The position numbers were made by a program, and so were the translations under genes. 64,000 nt of DNA from the NCBI RefSeq assembly GCF_013249065.1, contig NZ_JABRWQ010000001.1:1-64000 (forward strand). Direction: 5' to 3'. The stretch comes from Winogradskyella litoriviva. GTDB taxonomy: Bacteria > Bacteroidota > Bacteroidia > Flavobacteriales > Flavobacteriaceae. The notes beneath the pieces were generated by a model. It had not been told where the DNA came from and made no database searches. It worked only from the letters and a program-made list of their open reading frames with translations. Below are positions 28,736 through 38,626 of this stretch, one piece after another (positions within the stretch are counted from its first letter, which is position 1; every line of letters starts with the position of its first letter).

Positions 28736-30232
28736 ATGATTGAAATAAATTCTATTATTAGTACATTTTCTTCGGAAGAGCATCAGAAATTTGTAAATTA
28801 TCTTCAACAAAAGAACAAACGGAAGGACACTAAAAACGTTCAATTGTTTAAGTTAATTGCTGCTGGTATTGAAGACTCAAAATCTATTTGTAAAAAACTT
28901 TACAATACAGAAAAGAGTAATGCCTACCATGCACTTAGAAAACGATTGTTTCAATCGTTAATAGATTTTACCGCTAATAAAAATCTTGAAGACGAAAACT
29001 CAGTAGATATGCAAATTGTTAAATACATTTTAGCGTCGCGTACATTTTTACTTCAAAATAATTTTAAAATAGCCTATAAAATATTGGACAAAGCAGAACG
29101 CTTAGCCGATGAGCACTTATTGTTTCCTATGCTAAATGAGATCTACCATACTAAAATTCAATATGCTTCAAATTATCCTAAAATTGATTTAAATGAATTA
29201 ATACTAAAACAAAAAGAGAACCAAAAGAAACATCAACTAGAAGACCAACTTAATATTGTATATGCCAAACTAAAATCAGTTTTAAATGAAATCACTTATC
29301 AAGGAAAAGTGATTGACTTTGAAGTAGAATTAGAAAAAATTCTCACAGAACACAACATAAAATTAGACTCCTCTTTGTCTTTTAAATCTTTGTATCAAAT
29401 ATTAGCAATTGCCCATTTCTCTGCATTAGTAACAACTAAATACTATAAAATTGAAGATTTTGTTTTAAAAAGCTACAATACTTTAAAGCTAAAAAAAGAA
29501 ACAGACAAACAATTATTTTATCAAATACATATTGTATACATAATAGCTAACACACTATTTAGAAACAAAAATTTTGAGTCATCATTACTTTACATTAAAG
29601 AAATGGAACAATTGATGCAATCAAAACAACGCTATTATTACAAGCGTTTTATCTTAAAAAAAACTCTGGTAGAAGTTTTAAATCTCAATTATACCAACAG
29701 ACAAGATGAAGCGATTTTATTAACCGAAAACATTTTACAAAAGAAGAATAACGACATAGAAACCTTACTAGATCTTCAGTTAACTTGTTTTATGTTCTAT
29801 TTTCAAAAAGGCAACTATGATAAAGCCAAATCAATTTCTTCAAAATTTTACCATACTGACCAATGGTATAAAGAAAAAGCTGGCCTAGATTGGGTAATTA
29901 AAAAAAACGTAGCTGAACTCTTATTGTATATTGAACTACAGGAAGACGATTTATTCTTTTCGAGATTAAAAAGCTTTAGAAGAAGTTACACTAGCTACCT
30001 AAACCAAATTGAACAGACTAGAATTCTAACATTTTTAAAATTTGCAGAACAATATTATTTAAATCCAGAAAGTATAACCACTGAAGCTTTTAAAATACAA
30101 TTAGAAAAATCCTTTGAGTGGATTACTATTCTTGAAGAAGACATCTTTGTAATCAGTTTTTATGCATGGTTAAAAAGTAAGATAAATCAAACAGATTTAT
30201 ACCAGACTACACTTCAACTTCTTAATCTGTAA
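28736..30232 (+). CDS. all-helical cytoplasmic protein of unknown function
   Basis: 498 residues with no signal peptide or membrane segment. The sequence is Lys/Leu-rich and almost wholly helical, with irregular helix pairs (FKIAYKILDKAERLADEHLLF; KGNYDKAKSISSKFYH) that resemble degenerate TPR repeats. No catalytic motif seen. It is transcribed divergently from the YiaA-like gene and stands alone, 90 bases before a Spy-like gene. Family known to me only as uncharacterised flavobacterial protein. Confidence 0.6.
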   Translation: MIEINSIISTFSSEEHQKFVNYLQQKNKRKDTKNVQLFKLIAAGIEDSKSICKKLYNTEKSNAYHALRKRLFQSLIDFTANKNLEDENSVDMQIVKYILASRTFLLQNNFKIAYKILDKAERLADEHLLFPMLNEIYHTKIQYASNYPKIDLNELILKQKENQKKHQLEDQLNIVYAKLKSVLNEITYQGKVIDFEVELEKILTEHNIKLDSSLSFKSLYQILAIAHFSALVTTKYYKIEDFVLKSYNTLKLKKETDKQLFYQIHIVYIIANTLFRNKNFESSLLYIKEMEQLMQSKQRYYYKRFILKKTLVEVLNLNYTNRQDEAILLTENILQKKNNDIETLLDLQLTCFMFYFQKGNYDKAKSISSKFYHTDQWYKEKAGLDWVIKKNVAELLLYIELQEDDLFFSRLKSFRRSYTSYLNQIEQTRILTFLKFAEQYYLNPESITTEAFKIQLEKSFEWITILEEDIFVISFYAWLKSKINQTDLYQTTLQLLNL

Positions 30233-30321
30233 TGTTAAAATTCTTGTTAAAAATAAACTATCCATTAAACGTTATAACATTTAGATTGTCTAAACCCATA
30301 TAACATAAAAACTTAAACAAA

Positions 30322-30768
30322 ATGAAAAAATTATTAATTATTGCAATAGCATTAGTAACCTTTACTGGTTTTGCTCAACGAGAAGGACGTAAAGGTATGG
30401 ACAAAGAAAACAGATCGGAGTTAAGAAAAGATATGACTCCAGAGGACATTGCAGATTTAAAATCTAAAAAGCTAACACTAAAATTAGATTTAACAGACAA
30501 ACAACAAAAAGAAGTTAAAGCATTAATTTTAGATCAAGCCACAAAAAGAGAAAAATTCAGAAACGAACGTAAAGCAAAAGCTGAAGAGCAAAAAGAAAAG
30601 CCATCTAAGGAAGAATTTGTAAAAATGCAAAACCAAAGATTGGATGAGCAGATTGAAATGAAGCGTAAAATGAAAAATATTCTAACTGCAGAACAATACG
30701 CTAAGTTTGAAAAAATGAAGCCTCAGAAAAATAAAAAAGGAAGAAAAAACCATAAAGACCGTAAGTAA
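30322..30768 (+). CDS. Spy/CpxP-like basic periplasmic helical protein
   Basis: 148 residues. Signal peptide about 1-18 (FTGFAQ). The mature protein is highly charged and helical, with an LDLTDKQQKEVKALILDQATKREKFR segment and ILTAEQYAKFEKM near the end, i.e. two LTxxQ-like positions as in the Spy/CpxP family of periplasmic chaperones. The tail is a Lys/Arg cluster. A second small helical exported protein follows after a terminator. Function inferred from family resemblance. Confidence 0.65.
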   Translation: MKKLLIIAIALVTFTGFAQREGRKGMDKENRSELRKDMTPEDIADLKSKKLTLKLDLTDKQQKEVKALILDQATKREKFRNERKAKAEEQKEKPSKEEFVKMQNQRLDEQIEMKRKMKNILTAEQYAKFEKMKPQKNKKGRKNHKDRK

Positions 30769-30787
30769 AAAAGATTTTTTTACAATA

Positions 30788-30815
30788 AAAAGTATCGCTT
30801 AGTCGATACTTTTTT
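30788..30815 (+). terminator. intrinsic terminator after the Spy-like gene
   Basis: A perfect 10-bp stem (30788-30797 with 30804-30813), 6-base loop, then TT-rich sequence. Confidence 0.75.
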
Positions 30816-30868
30816 ATTTTATTGAATAAAATTGTTACTTTAGTGACCAATTTATTAAATAATCCATA

Positions 30869-31210
30869 ATGAAAAAGGTAATTACTCTATGTTTATTTGC
30901 GTTTGCAATGTTAATTGGCAGCCAAACTTTGGTTGCACAAAACAGCAAATTAGAAACAATGAAAGAAATAAATGCTGAAGCTGCTAAAAAAACTGAAACT
31001 TTAAGGAAATATGTAAAATTCGATAACGATCAACGTGACGAAGTTTATGAAGCATTAAAACTTTACGGACAAAGCAGAGCTAATCTAGAAGGTAAAGATA
31101 TTACTGATGAAGAGGATGCTAAAATAGAGAAACAATTAGATGATAAAATTAAATCTATTTTATCAGAACAACAATATGAGTCGTATAAAGCTTACGTCTT
31201 AGAAAACTAA
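30869..31210 (+). CDS. second small exported Spy-like helical protein
   Basis: 113 residues with signal peptide (about 1-23, SQTLVAQ). The mature part is two or three helices (KLETMKEINAEAAKKTETLRKYV; ILSEQQYESYKAYV). The LSEQQYESYK ending parallels LTAEQYAKFEK of the neighbour at 30322-30768, suggesting a diverged paralogue, more acidic and shorter. Function unknown. Confidence 0.6.
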   Translation: MKKVITLCLFAFAMLIGSQTLVAQNSKLETMKEINAEAAKKTETLRKYVKFDNDQRDEVYEALKLYGQSRANLEGKDITDEEDAKIEKQLDDKIKSILSEQQYESYKAYVLEN

Positions 31211-31241
31211 AAAAAAGCCTCACAAATGTGAGGCTTTTTTT
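31211..31241. terminator. bidirectional terminator between the Spy-like gene and hemL
   Basis: A 13-bp stem (31211-31223 with 31228-31240), 4-base loop, with A- and T-runs, starting directly at the stop of the upstream gene and ending 24 bases before the convergent hemL stop. Confidence 0.8.
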
Positions 31242-31264
31242 ATTCCAATATTTTATATTTCAAT

Positions 31265-32551
31265 CTACAAAGTCTGCGCTATTACCTCAACTGCTGCAAT
31301 AGTTTCATTTAAATCTTCATATGTTAAAGCATCTGTAATAAACCAAGTTTCAAATGCGCTCGGAGCAATGTAAATGCCATGATTTAACATACCATGAAAA
31401 AATTTCTTAAAGGTTTCATTATTACCTTTAGCAGCTGAATCAAAATCTACAACTGCGCCTTCAGAAAAATGTACTGAAATCATAGAACCTATTCTATTAA
31501 TAGTGTGTACTACATTATTCTTATTAAGAGCATCAGTAATTCCGTTATGTAAATATTTAGTCTTCTCTTCTAGCCTATTCATTAATCCTTTATCAGCATT
31601 CACTTCTTTTAGCATCGCTAAACCAGCAGCCATTGCTAATGGATTACCACTTAAAGTTCCGGCTTGGTATACAGGTCCTTGAGGAGCTAAATAGTCCATT
31701 ATTTCATTTCTTGCAGCAAAAGCACCAACAGGCAATCCACCACCAACTACTTTACCAAAACAAACAATATCTGCATTAACACCTTTTAGTTCTTGTACAC
31801 CTCCTTTTGCCAACCTAAAACCAGTCATTACCTCATCAAAAATTAACAAGATATCATTAGCATTGCAAACTAATCTTAAATTCTCTAGAAACCCATCAAC
31901 TGGAGGAATACAACCCATATTACCAGCAACTGGTTCAATAATAATTGCAGCTATTTTTCCTTTGTTAGCTTCAATAAGTGCTTTTACGTTCTCTATATCA
32001 TTATATCTTGCAAGTAAGGTATCTTTGGCTGTCCCTTCGGTAACACCAGGACTATTAGGTGTTCCAAAAGTAATTGCACCACTTCCTGCAGCAATTAAAA
32101 ATGAATCACTATGACCATGATAACAGCCTGCAAATTTTATAATTTTATCTTTATTGGTAAATCCTCTTGCTAATCTAATAGCACTCATACAAGCTTCTGT
32201 TCCAGAATTTACAAAACGTATTTTATCTATATTAGGCACCATAGAAACCGCTAATTCAGCTATTTCTGTTTCTATTGCTGTTGGCATTCCAAAAGAAGTA
32301 CCTTGCTTTGTTTTTTCTATAACAGCATCAACAACAGGAGGAAATGCATGACCCAACAACATTGGTCCCCAAGAATTTATATAATCTATAAAACGATTTC
32401 CGTCTTCATCATAAACATAAGCACCTTTTGCAGATTTAGCAAAAAGCGGAGTTCCACCTACAGCATTAAACGCTCTAACTGGTGAATTCACACCTCCTGG
32501 AATCACCTTTTTTGCTTCAGTAAATAAAGCACTACTTCTTTGATATAACAT
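31265..32551 (-). CDS. hemL: glutamate-1-semialdehyde 2,1-aminomutase
   Basis: 428 residues, the usual GSAM length. Motifs: [18 protein letters not shown] (about 17-34), [28 protein letters not shown], and the PLP-lysine segment [18 protein letters not shown] (about 265-282). It converts glutamate-1-semialdehyde to 5-aminolevulinate in tetrapyrrole synthesis. It is the last gene of a three-gene minus-strand operon, 3 bases after the glucosaminidase stop. Confidence 0.96.
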   Translation of the reverse strand: MLYQRSSALFTEAKKVIPGGVNSPVRAFNAVGGTPLFAKSAKGAYVYDEDGNRFIDYINSWGPMLLGHAFPPVVDAVIEKTKQGTSFGMPTAIETEIAELAVSMVPNIDKIRFVNSGTEACMSAIRLARGFTNKDKIIKFAGCYHGHSDSFLIAAGSGAITFGTPNSPGVTEGTAKDTLLARYNDIENVKALIEANKGKIAAIIIEPVAGNMGCIPPVDGFLENLRLVCNANDILLIFDEVMTGFRLAKGGVQELKGVNADIVCFGKVVGGGLPVGAFAARNEIMDYLAPQGPVYQAGTLSGNPLAMAAGLAMLKEVNADKGLMNRLEEKTKYLHNGITDALNKNNVVHTINRIGSMISVHFSEGAVVDFDSAAKGNNETFKKFFHGMLNHGIYIAPSAFETWFITDALTYEDLNETIAAVEVIAQTL

Positions 32552-32554
32552 ATT

Positions 32555-33394
32555 TTAATTAGGAATAATAAGTTGTTGACCTACAGAAAGATCATTAGAT
32601 TTTAAATTATTTTTATCCTTAATGGCCTCAACAGATGTTTTATATAATCTTGAAAGTGAATACAAAGTATCACCTTTAGCTACAATGTGCTTTTTTAAAG
32701 TCACTGTCTTTTTTCTACCTTCAATTATAGTGGTAGAACTTCTTTTTCTTTTAGAATTAGTTTTACCTAAAACTTCAGCATCATATTTATAAAGTTCATA
32801 ACGCTCAATTAAACTAATTAACTTTTGAGGATATTTTCTATCTGTGGCATAACCAGCAGCTCGTAAACCTTTTGCCCAACCTTTATAATCATCAGGCTTT
32901 AATTCAAATAGACTTGCATAGCGTTTCCTTCCTGTTAAAAACTCAGAATGATCCTCATAAGACATTTCTACCTTTTTGTACTTTCTGAAACATTCTTGTG
33001 AGCGATCGTCATCATGATATATCTTAGCACCTCTCCATCCATGGCACTTTATTCCAAAATGATTATTTGCCTTTACTGCTAATCGTCCTTTACCTACACC
33101 AGATTCTAAAACACCTTGTGCAAGGGTAATACTAGCCGGAATTTTATGATTCTGCATATTGTTTTTTGCGATATGCGCATATTGATCTATATAAATTTCT
33201 ACAGCATTTCTAGGCCCTTTTTCTTTTTGGACAACAGGTTTTTCATTTACTTCAAATTGTTTCTCAGTATTTGATTCTTTTTCTACAATTACCTTTTTAG
33301 TTGTTGTTTCTTTCTTTTTAGTAACAATACCTTTTTTAGGACCACAGCTATACGCAGCGAGTATAATTACTAAAATAATATATTTAAATCTCAT
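32555..33394 (-). CDS. lipoprotein N-acetylglucosaminidase with C-terminal LysM domain
   Basis: 279 residues: lipobox LAAYSC (Cys17), a charged linker (about 20-60), a FlgJ/LytG-type glucosaminidase domain (about 65-205; IPASITLAQGVLESGVGKGRLA with the catalytic Glu, and NNHFGIKCHGWRGA), and one LysM repeat (about 232-278; HIVAKGDTLYSLSRLYKTSVEAI). It should bind and trim peptidoglycan. One base separates its start from the stop of the upstream PLP enzyme, and 3 bases separate its stop from the hemL start. Confidence 0.92.
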   Translation of the reverse strand: MRFKYIILVIILAAYSCGPKKGIVTKKKETTTKKVIVEKESNTEKQFEVNEKPVVQKEKGPRNAVEIYIDQYAHIAKNNMQNHKIPASITLAQGVLESGVGKGRLAVKANNHFGIKCHGWRGAKIYHDDDRSQECFRKYKKVEMSYEDHSEFLTGRKRYASLFELKPDDYKGWAKGLRAAGYATDRKYPQKLISLIERYELYKYDAEVLGKTNSKRKRSSTTIIEGRKKTVTLKKHIVAKGDTLYSLSRLYKTSVEAIKDKNNLKSNDLSVGQQLIIPN

Positions 33395-33395
33395 T

Positions 33396-34313
33396 CTATA
33401 TTTCTATTAAAGGTTGGCCTTTTCGCTTCAACATTTCATTCATACCAGTAACTCCCTGTAAACCTCCTGTATGGATTGCTAGTATTTTAGAATTTTTAGA
33501 AAAAAACCCTTTATTTATTAAATCAAATATACCAAACATCATTTTTCCTGTGTAAACAGGGTCTAATGGAATATTGTGATTTCTTTTAAACTTATTTATA
33601 AACGAAATTAATTCAGGCTTTATTTTACCATAACCACCAAAATGATAGTCAGTTATTAATTTCCAATTATTTTGATTTGCAAATTTACAAATATCTTGTT
33701 GTAAAAAATCACCTTTTAATGCCGGAAAACCTAATATTTTTTGATGACTTTTAGAATTATTTATTAAACCAGAAATAGTACCTCCAGTTCCTACTGCGCA
33801 ACAGATAAAATCATAATGATAATCTTCTTTAACCAAAATTTCTTCGCAACCTTTTATTGCAAGATTATTAGTACCTCCTTCTGGCACTAAATAAAACTCA
33901 CCAAATTCAGTTCTTAATAGATTAATAAAATCTTGGCTTGTTTTCTGTCTATATGCAGCTCTCGAAACAAATTTAAATTCCATTCCGCAACTTTTAGCAA
34001 AAGTTAATGTTGGATTTAAAACCTGCATTGTTTCTAACTCATTCCCTCTAATAACCCCTATAGTTCTAAAACCATAAGATTTACCAGCAAAAGCAACTGC
34101 AGCTATATGATTTGAAAACGCACCTCCAAAAGTTAAAAGAGAAGTAGCACCTATTTCTTTTGCTCTTATTAAGTTATACTTTAATTTCCTGTATTTATTA
34201 CCTGAAATAAATGGATGAATCAAATCTTCTCGTTTTATAACGACCTCAATAGAACCATCTAATTCTATCTTCTGATTTTCGACATTATAATTGATTAATT
34301 CTGTATTTTTCAC
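33396..34313 (-). CDS. PLP-dependent enzyme, ACC deaminase/D-cysteine desulfhydrase family
   Basis: 305 residues. The PLP-lysine region is FISGNKYRKLKYNLIRAKEIG (about 35-55), followed by LLTFGGAFSNHIAAVAFAGK, VPEGGTNNLAIKGCEEI and AVGTGGTISGLI for phosphate binding. The tail HTGGLQGV is typical of the fold-type II ACC deaminase/D-cysteine desulfhydrase group. Which reaction it performs cannot be told from sequence. First gene of the operon with the LysM glucosaminidase and hemL. Confidence 0.88.
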   Translation of the reverse strand: MKNTELINYNVENQKIELDGSIEVVIKREDLIHPFISGNKYRKLKYNLIRAKEIGATSLLTFGGAFSNHIAAVAFAGKSYGFRTIGVIRGNELETMQVLNPTLTFAKSCGMEFKFVSRAAYRQKTSQDFINLLRTEFGEFYLVPEGGTNNLAIKGCEEILVKEDYHYDFICCAVGTGGTISGLINNSKSHQKILGFPALKGDFLQQDICKFANQNNWKLITDYHFGGYGKIKPELISFINKFKRNHNIPLDPVYTGKMMFGIFDLINKGFFSKNSKILAIHTGGLQGVTGMNEMLKRKGQPLIEI

Positions 34314-34380
34314 AAAGACAAATATCGTATTTTAATCTTAATCTACCTATTTTTGAAAGTCAATTCGTACAAATTACAGT

Positions 34381-34409
34381 TTATCGATGTTTTTTGTCGT
34401 TTTATCGGT
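34381..34409 (+). promoter_or_regulatory. direct repeat upstream of the giant T9SS protein gene
   Basis: TTATCGAT (34381-34388) and TTATCGGT (34402-34409) are direct repeats 21 bases apart, two helical turns, separated by T-rich sequence with a further TGTCG. They lie about 140 bases before the start codon. The 21-base spacing is that of LytTR-type regulator sites; which protein binds is unknown. Confidence 0.35.
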
Positions 34410-34546
34410 AAAAAATTATTTTTTATTCATATTTTTTATTACGTTTGACAAATTATTAAACACAATTAGTCCAAATTAATTAAAGATTTTAGCAACTAGT
34501 AAGACACTTAAAAAGTGATTTTATAGTTTTAAAAAACCTACTTATT

Positions 34547-37500
34547 ATGAAGAATACTTTACATTCTCAGCAATTTATTAAGTTTAAGTCATATATAATC
34601 GCTTCCAAGAAACCATTACTTTTATTGGTTTTTTTATCATTTTTATTGAATAGTAATTTAGCATATGCTCAATTGCCTTTATTTGATAATTTTGAATCTG
34701 GCTGGGGAAATTGGAACGATGGAGGGAACGATTGCGCTAGAGTTACAAGCACACTTCTTAACGGCAATAGTAACGTTAGACTTAGGGATAATTCCGGTAC
34801 TAATTCTTCAATGTACAGTGATAACGTCAACTTAACACCATATTCATCAGTTACATTTAGTTTTCTTTTTTATGCAAACAGCATGGAAAACGGAGAAAAC
34901 TTCTATTTAGAATATAACGACGGAACTGGCTATACAACTATTGCTAATTATATTCGTGGCACAGATTTTAATAACGGAACCGTATATAATGAAACGATTA
35001 CATTAACCTCAGGAGCTTATACTTTTAGTACAAATTCGAGATTTAGAATAGTTTGTGATGCTTCTGCTAATAATGACCAAATTTATATTGATGACATTAA
35101 TATAACAGGAAGTGGAGTGACTAGCGGACCTCCTAACGATTCATGTACAGATGCAATTGAATTAACTCCAAGTATAACATGTAGCTCCACAACAGGCACA
35201 ACAGTTGGCGCAACGCAATCTCTATCTGGCTGCGCTGGTGCTGCAGATGACGATGTCTGGTATTCTTTTGTTGCAACATCAACAGACCACACTATTACAG
35301 TTGAAGCAGGAACGATAAATGATATAGTTTTTCAAGTTTTTTCTGGTGGCTGTGGAGGAAGCTCTATAATTTGTAGAGACGGTACAGGAGGAGGATCAAC
35401 AGAAACTACAACACTAACGGGACTTTCTATAGGAACTGAATATCATATTAGAGTTTATAGTTATTTTAGTGGCTCAGGTCAAACTGGAACTTTTGATATA
35501 TGTGTTGAAGAACTACCAGTCACTAATCCACCACCTCCAAATGATGATTGTGCTAATGCTATATCGCTCACACCTTCTTTTATTTGTAATCCAGTAACAG
35601 GAACTACAATTGGAGGAACGCAGTCTTTCACAGGCTGTTCAGGCACAGCAGATGATGATGTTTGGTACTCTTTTGTAGCAACTAGACCTGAGCATGTAAT
35701 AACAGTAGAGGCCATATCAATTAACAACATAGCTTTTGAAGTTTTTGTTGGAGGCTGTACTGGATCAGGAACCTCATTGGCTTGCGTGAATAATACTCTA
35801 AATTCAGCTCCTGAAACAACAACATTAACAGCACTTAATGTAGGAACCACATATCATGTGAGAGTTTATAGCAGACAGAATATTACCGCAGATAACGGGA
35901 CTTTTACTATATGTATACAAGAAACATGTCAAATAACTACAGATTTAGGCACGGCTAGCTTAGCATGTCCATCGGTAAACGCAGGAGGTTTGGGGTCATC
36001 TGGCTCAGATGTTAATATAAATTGTTCCGTTGGAAGTACTATTCTAGAAGCTAGTTATTTAGAGTTAGGAGAAACATCAAGTTATAATGTTGAACCAATT
36101 GACTATAATCCACCTTATCAATTTGGATGCTTAGAGTATCCTGTAAGTGTTAATGTAGATGATGTTTTTTCACCTAAAATTAATTTACCTTTTAATTTTT
36201 GCTTTTATGGAAATACTTATGACTCTTGCGTTATAGGGTCTAACGGTGTTGTTTCATTTGATGCCGATAGACTACAAAACACGAATTCTGGATGGGCAAT
36301 TACTCAAATCATTCCTAACTCAAGAAACGCCTCTAGTTACGATTTTGGAGCTAGACATTATTATTATGGACCTTCAGTATATGGTGTTCACCATGATGTT
36401 GACCCAAGTAAAGGAGGAGAAATAGGTTATCAATTGATTACATTAGATACTGGATGTCAAGCGTTAGTTACAGCCTGGAAAGATGTACCTATGTACGCTG
36501 ACAATTCTAAATTATATACAGGAATGATGGTTTTCTATGAAGACACAAACATTATAGAAGTATATATACAAGAAAAAAATATTGATGGAAATTCATGGAA
36601 TTCAGAAAGAGCTGTGGTAGGTATCCAAGGAGATTCTAATACAGCCACTGTAGCACCTGGAAGAAACTCCAATAATACAAGTTGGACTGCAACAAATGAA
36701 GCCTGGAGATTTACACCTTCTGGAAATTCTATTACAACTCTAAAATGGTACGAAAACTCAATTTCTGCAGCAAATGAAATAATTGACCCAGATAATGATG
36801 GACAAATTGAAGTGAGTCCTTTAGAAACTACAACTTATTATGCCGAAGTAACATATAATTTATGTAGTGGAGCAACATTAGTAGAATTAGATCCAACAAC
36901 TGTAACTGTTGAAGGCAAGAAAACATGGAATGGCTCACAAAGCACTGCCTGGGAAAACGCAAATAACTGGACTCCTGTAGGAGTCCCAGTTGACACAAAC
37001 TGTATTACAATACCTGACACAGCAAACGACCCAATAATGTTAAGTTCTACAGACGGCTATGGTTATAATTTAACAATTGAAGATGGTGCAACTTTAACTC
37101 AGCAGTCAGATGCTTCTTTAACAATTGAAGATGTTATTGCTATTGAACCAATGGGAGATTTACAAGTGAATACTGGCGCAAGTATTATTCAAATAATTGA
37201 TGTTAATACTAATAAAAATACTGGTGACGCAAAAGTACGACGTAAGGTTGATGGTATTAACAATTTTGATTATGTTTATTGGTCATCTCCAGTCGATGTA
37301 TTTGATGTAGAAGACATATCTCCAGGCACACCAAGTTTCGCTATTTACAAATGGATACCAACCGTAGCCAATGGAACCGCAGGTAATCATGGTAATTGGA
37401 CAAACACCTTAGAAGACATGAGCCTAGGTAAAGGCTATATTGTTAGAGGTTTAACTGGAACTTCAATATCTAATACAGCGGAATTTATAGGCACATTAAA

Positions 37501-38626
37501 TAATGGTAAAATTTCTTTACCAATAACTCGTGGAACTTATACTGGCGCAAATTATGCAGGTATTGGAAATACGGCTACCGATGAAGATGACAACTGGAAT
37601 TTATTAGGTAACCCTTATCCTTCTGCCATATCCCTTAATGATTTTGTTTTAGCTAATCCTGCTATAGATGGTACATTATATTTTTGGCAACACCTTACAC
37701 CAGCAAGTAGTGCTATCGACGATCCTTTTTATAACGGTTATGTTTATAATTATTCCGATAGCGAATATTTAGCAGCAAACAGTTTAGGTTCAACTCCTCC
37801 TGGCTTTAATGATTATATCGCAGCAGGACAAGGATTCTTTGCATTAATGTTAGATTCTGCACCAACAAATAGTAGTGTTACTTTTAGTAATACAATGAGA
37901 GGAAATTTCGCAAATGATGGATTCTACAGAAGCACAACAGTTACGGAAGACAAACATCGTATTTGGTTAGATTTAGTGAATGAAGATAACACCGCATTAT
38001 CTACTTTAATTGGATTTACAAATGGTGCAACTGATGGTATAGACAGATTATATGATGGATATTTAATGAACCAAACAGGTAATCAATTTTATTCTTTAGC
38101 TAGCGATGAAAAATTAACTATACAAGGAAAAGGCCTTCCTTTTGTTGAAACAGAAACAATTCCATTAGGTTACAAGACAAACAATTCTGGAACGTTCACA
38201 ATTTCAATTAATAAGTTAGATGGTTTATTTGCAAATGCAAGTCAAAATATTTTCCTAGAAGATACAGAACTGAATATTATACATAATTTAAGAACTAGTC
38301 AATACGTATTTAATACTGACGAAGGTGTTTTTAATAATCGATTCATTTTAAGATTCACTACGCAATCATTAAGTATAAAGGATCAAGAGATAGTTTCTGA
38401 CTTAGAAATCAGAACTTTTAATGAAAGCGTTAATGCGACGTCACAATTAAGCACTATAAAATCATTTGAATTATTTGATGTAACAGGAAGAGTGATTCAT
38501 AAAAATCTAAATGTAAATAATTCGGATTACAGGTTCCCAACAAATAATTTAAGTATAGGAACATACTTTGTAAAAGTGTCTTTAGAAACCGGAGCCATAG
38601 CAACAAAAAAAGTAATAATTAATTAA
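34547..38626 (+). CDS. giant T9SS-exported surface protein with PPC-like repeats
   Basis: 1359 residues. A long signal region (about 1-41, ending NSNLAYAQ) precedes a MAM/jelly-roll-like domain (about 44-190, FDNFESGWGNWNDGGNDC). Two tandem domains follow (about 195-320 and 330-455), each starting PPNDxCxxAIxLTPS and continuing with C-x(n)-GxT-x-GxTQSxxGC and ADDDVWYSFVA, as in pre-peptidase C-terminal type domains. A beta region with CFYGNTYDSCVIGSNGVVSFD, a further segment containing GNPYPSAISLNDF, and a T9SS type A sorting domain (about 1285-1359; LFDVTGRVIHKN ... ATKKVIIN) complete it. Likely an adhesin-type surface protein. Its 3' end overlaps the convergent gene at 38619 by 8 bases. Confidence 0.85.
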   Translation: MKNTLHSQQFIKFKSYIIASKKPLLLLVFLSFLLNSNLAYAQLPLFDNFESGWGNWNDGGNDCARVTSTLLNGNSNVRLRDNSGTNSSMYSDNVNLTPYSSVTFSFLFYANSMENGENFYLEYNDGTGYTTIANYIRGTDFNNGTVYNETITLTSGAYTFSTNSRFRIVCDASANNDQIYIDDINITGSGVTSGPPNDSCTDAIELTPSITCSSTTGTTVGATQSLSGCAGAADDDVWYSFVATSTDHTITVEAGTINDIVFQVFSGGCGGSSIICRDGTGGGSTETTTLTGLSIGTEYHIRVYSYFSGSGQTGTFDICVEELPVTNPPPPNDDCANAISLTPSFICNPVTGTTIGGTQSFTGCSGTADDDVWYSFVATRPEHVITVEAISINNIAFEVFVGGCTGSGTSLACVNNTLNSAPETTTLTALNVGTTYHVRVYSRQNITADNGTFTICIQETCQITTDLGTASLACPSVNAGGLGSSGSDVNINCSVGSTILEASYLELGETSSYNVEPIDYNPPYQFGCLEYPVSVNVDDVFSPKINLPFNFCFYGNTYDSCVIGSNGVVSFDADRLQNTNSGWAITQIIPNSRNASSYDFGARHYYYGPSVYGVHHDVDPSKGGEIGYQLITLDTGCQALVTAWKDVPMYADNSKLYTGMMVFYEDTNIIEVYIQEKNIDGNSWNSERAVVGIQGDSNTATVAPGRNSNNTSWTATNEAWRFTPSGNSITTLKWYENSISAANEIIDPDNDGQIEVSPLETTTYYAEVTYNLCSGATLVELDPTTVTVEGKKTWNGSQSTAWENANNWTPVGVPVDTNCITIPDTANDPIMLSSTDGYGYNLTIEDGATLTQQSDASLTIEDVIAIEPMGDLQVNTGASIIQIIDVNTNKNTGDAKVRRKVDGINNFDYVYWSSPVDVFDVEDISPGTPSFAIYKWIPTVANGTAGNHGNWTNTLEDMSLGKGYIVRGLTGTSISNTAEFIGTLNNGKISLPITRGTYTGANYAGIGNTATDEDDNWNLLGNPYPSAISLNDFVLANPAIDGTLYFWQHLTPASSAIDDPFYNGYVYNYSDSEYLAANSLGSTPPGFNDYIAAGQGFFALMLDSAPTNSSVTFSNTMRGNFANDGFYRSTTVTEDKHRIWLDLVNEDNTALSTLIGFTNGATDGIDRLYDGYLMNQTGNQFYSLASDEKLTIQGKGLPFVETETIPLGYKTNNSGTFTISINKLDGLFANASQNIFLEDTELNIIHNLRTSQYVFNTDEGVFNNRFILRFTTQSLSIKDQEIVSDLEIRTFNESVNATSQLSTIKSFELFDVTGRVIHKNLNVNNSDYRFPTNNLSIGTYFVKVSLETGAIATKKVIIN

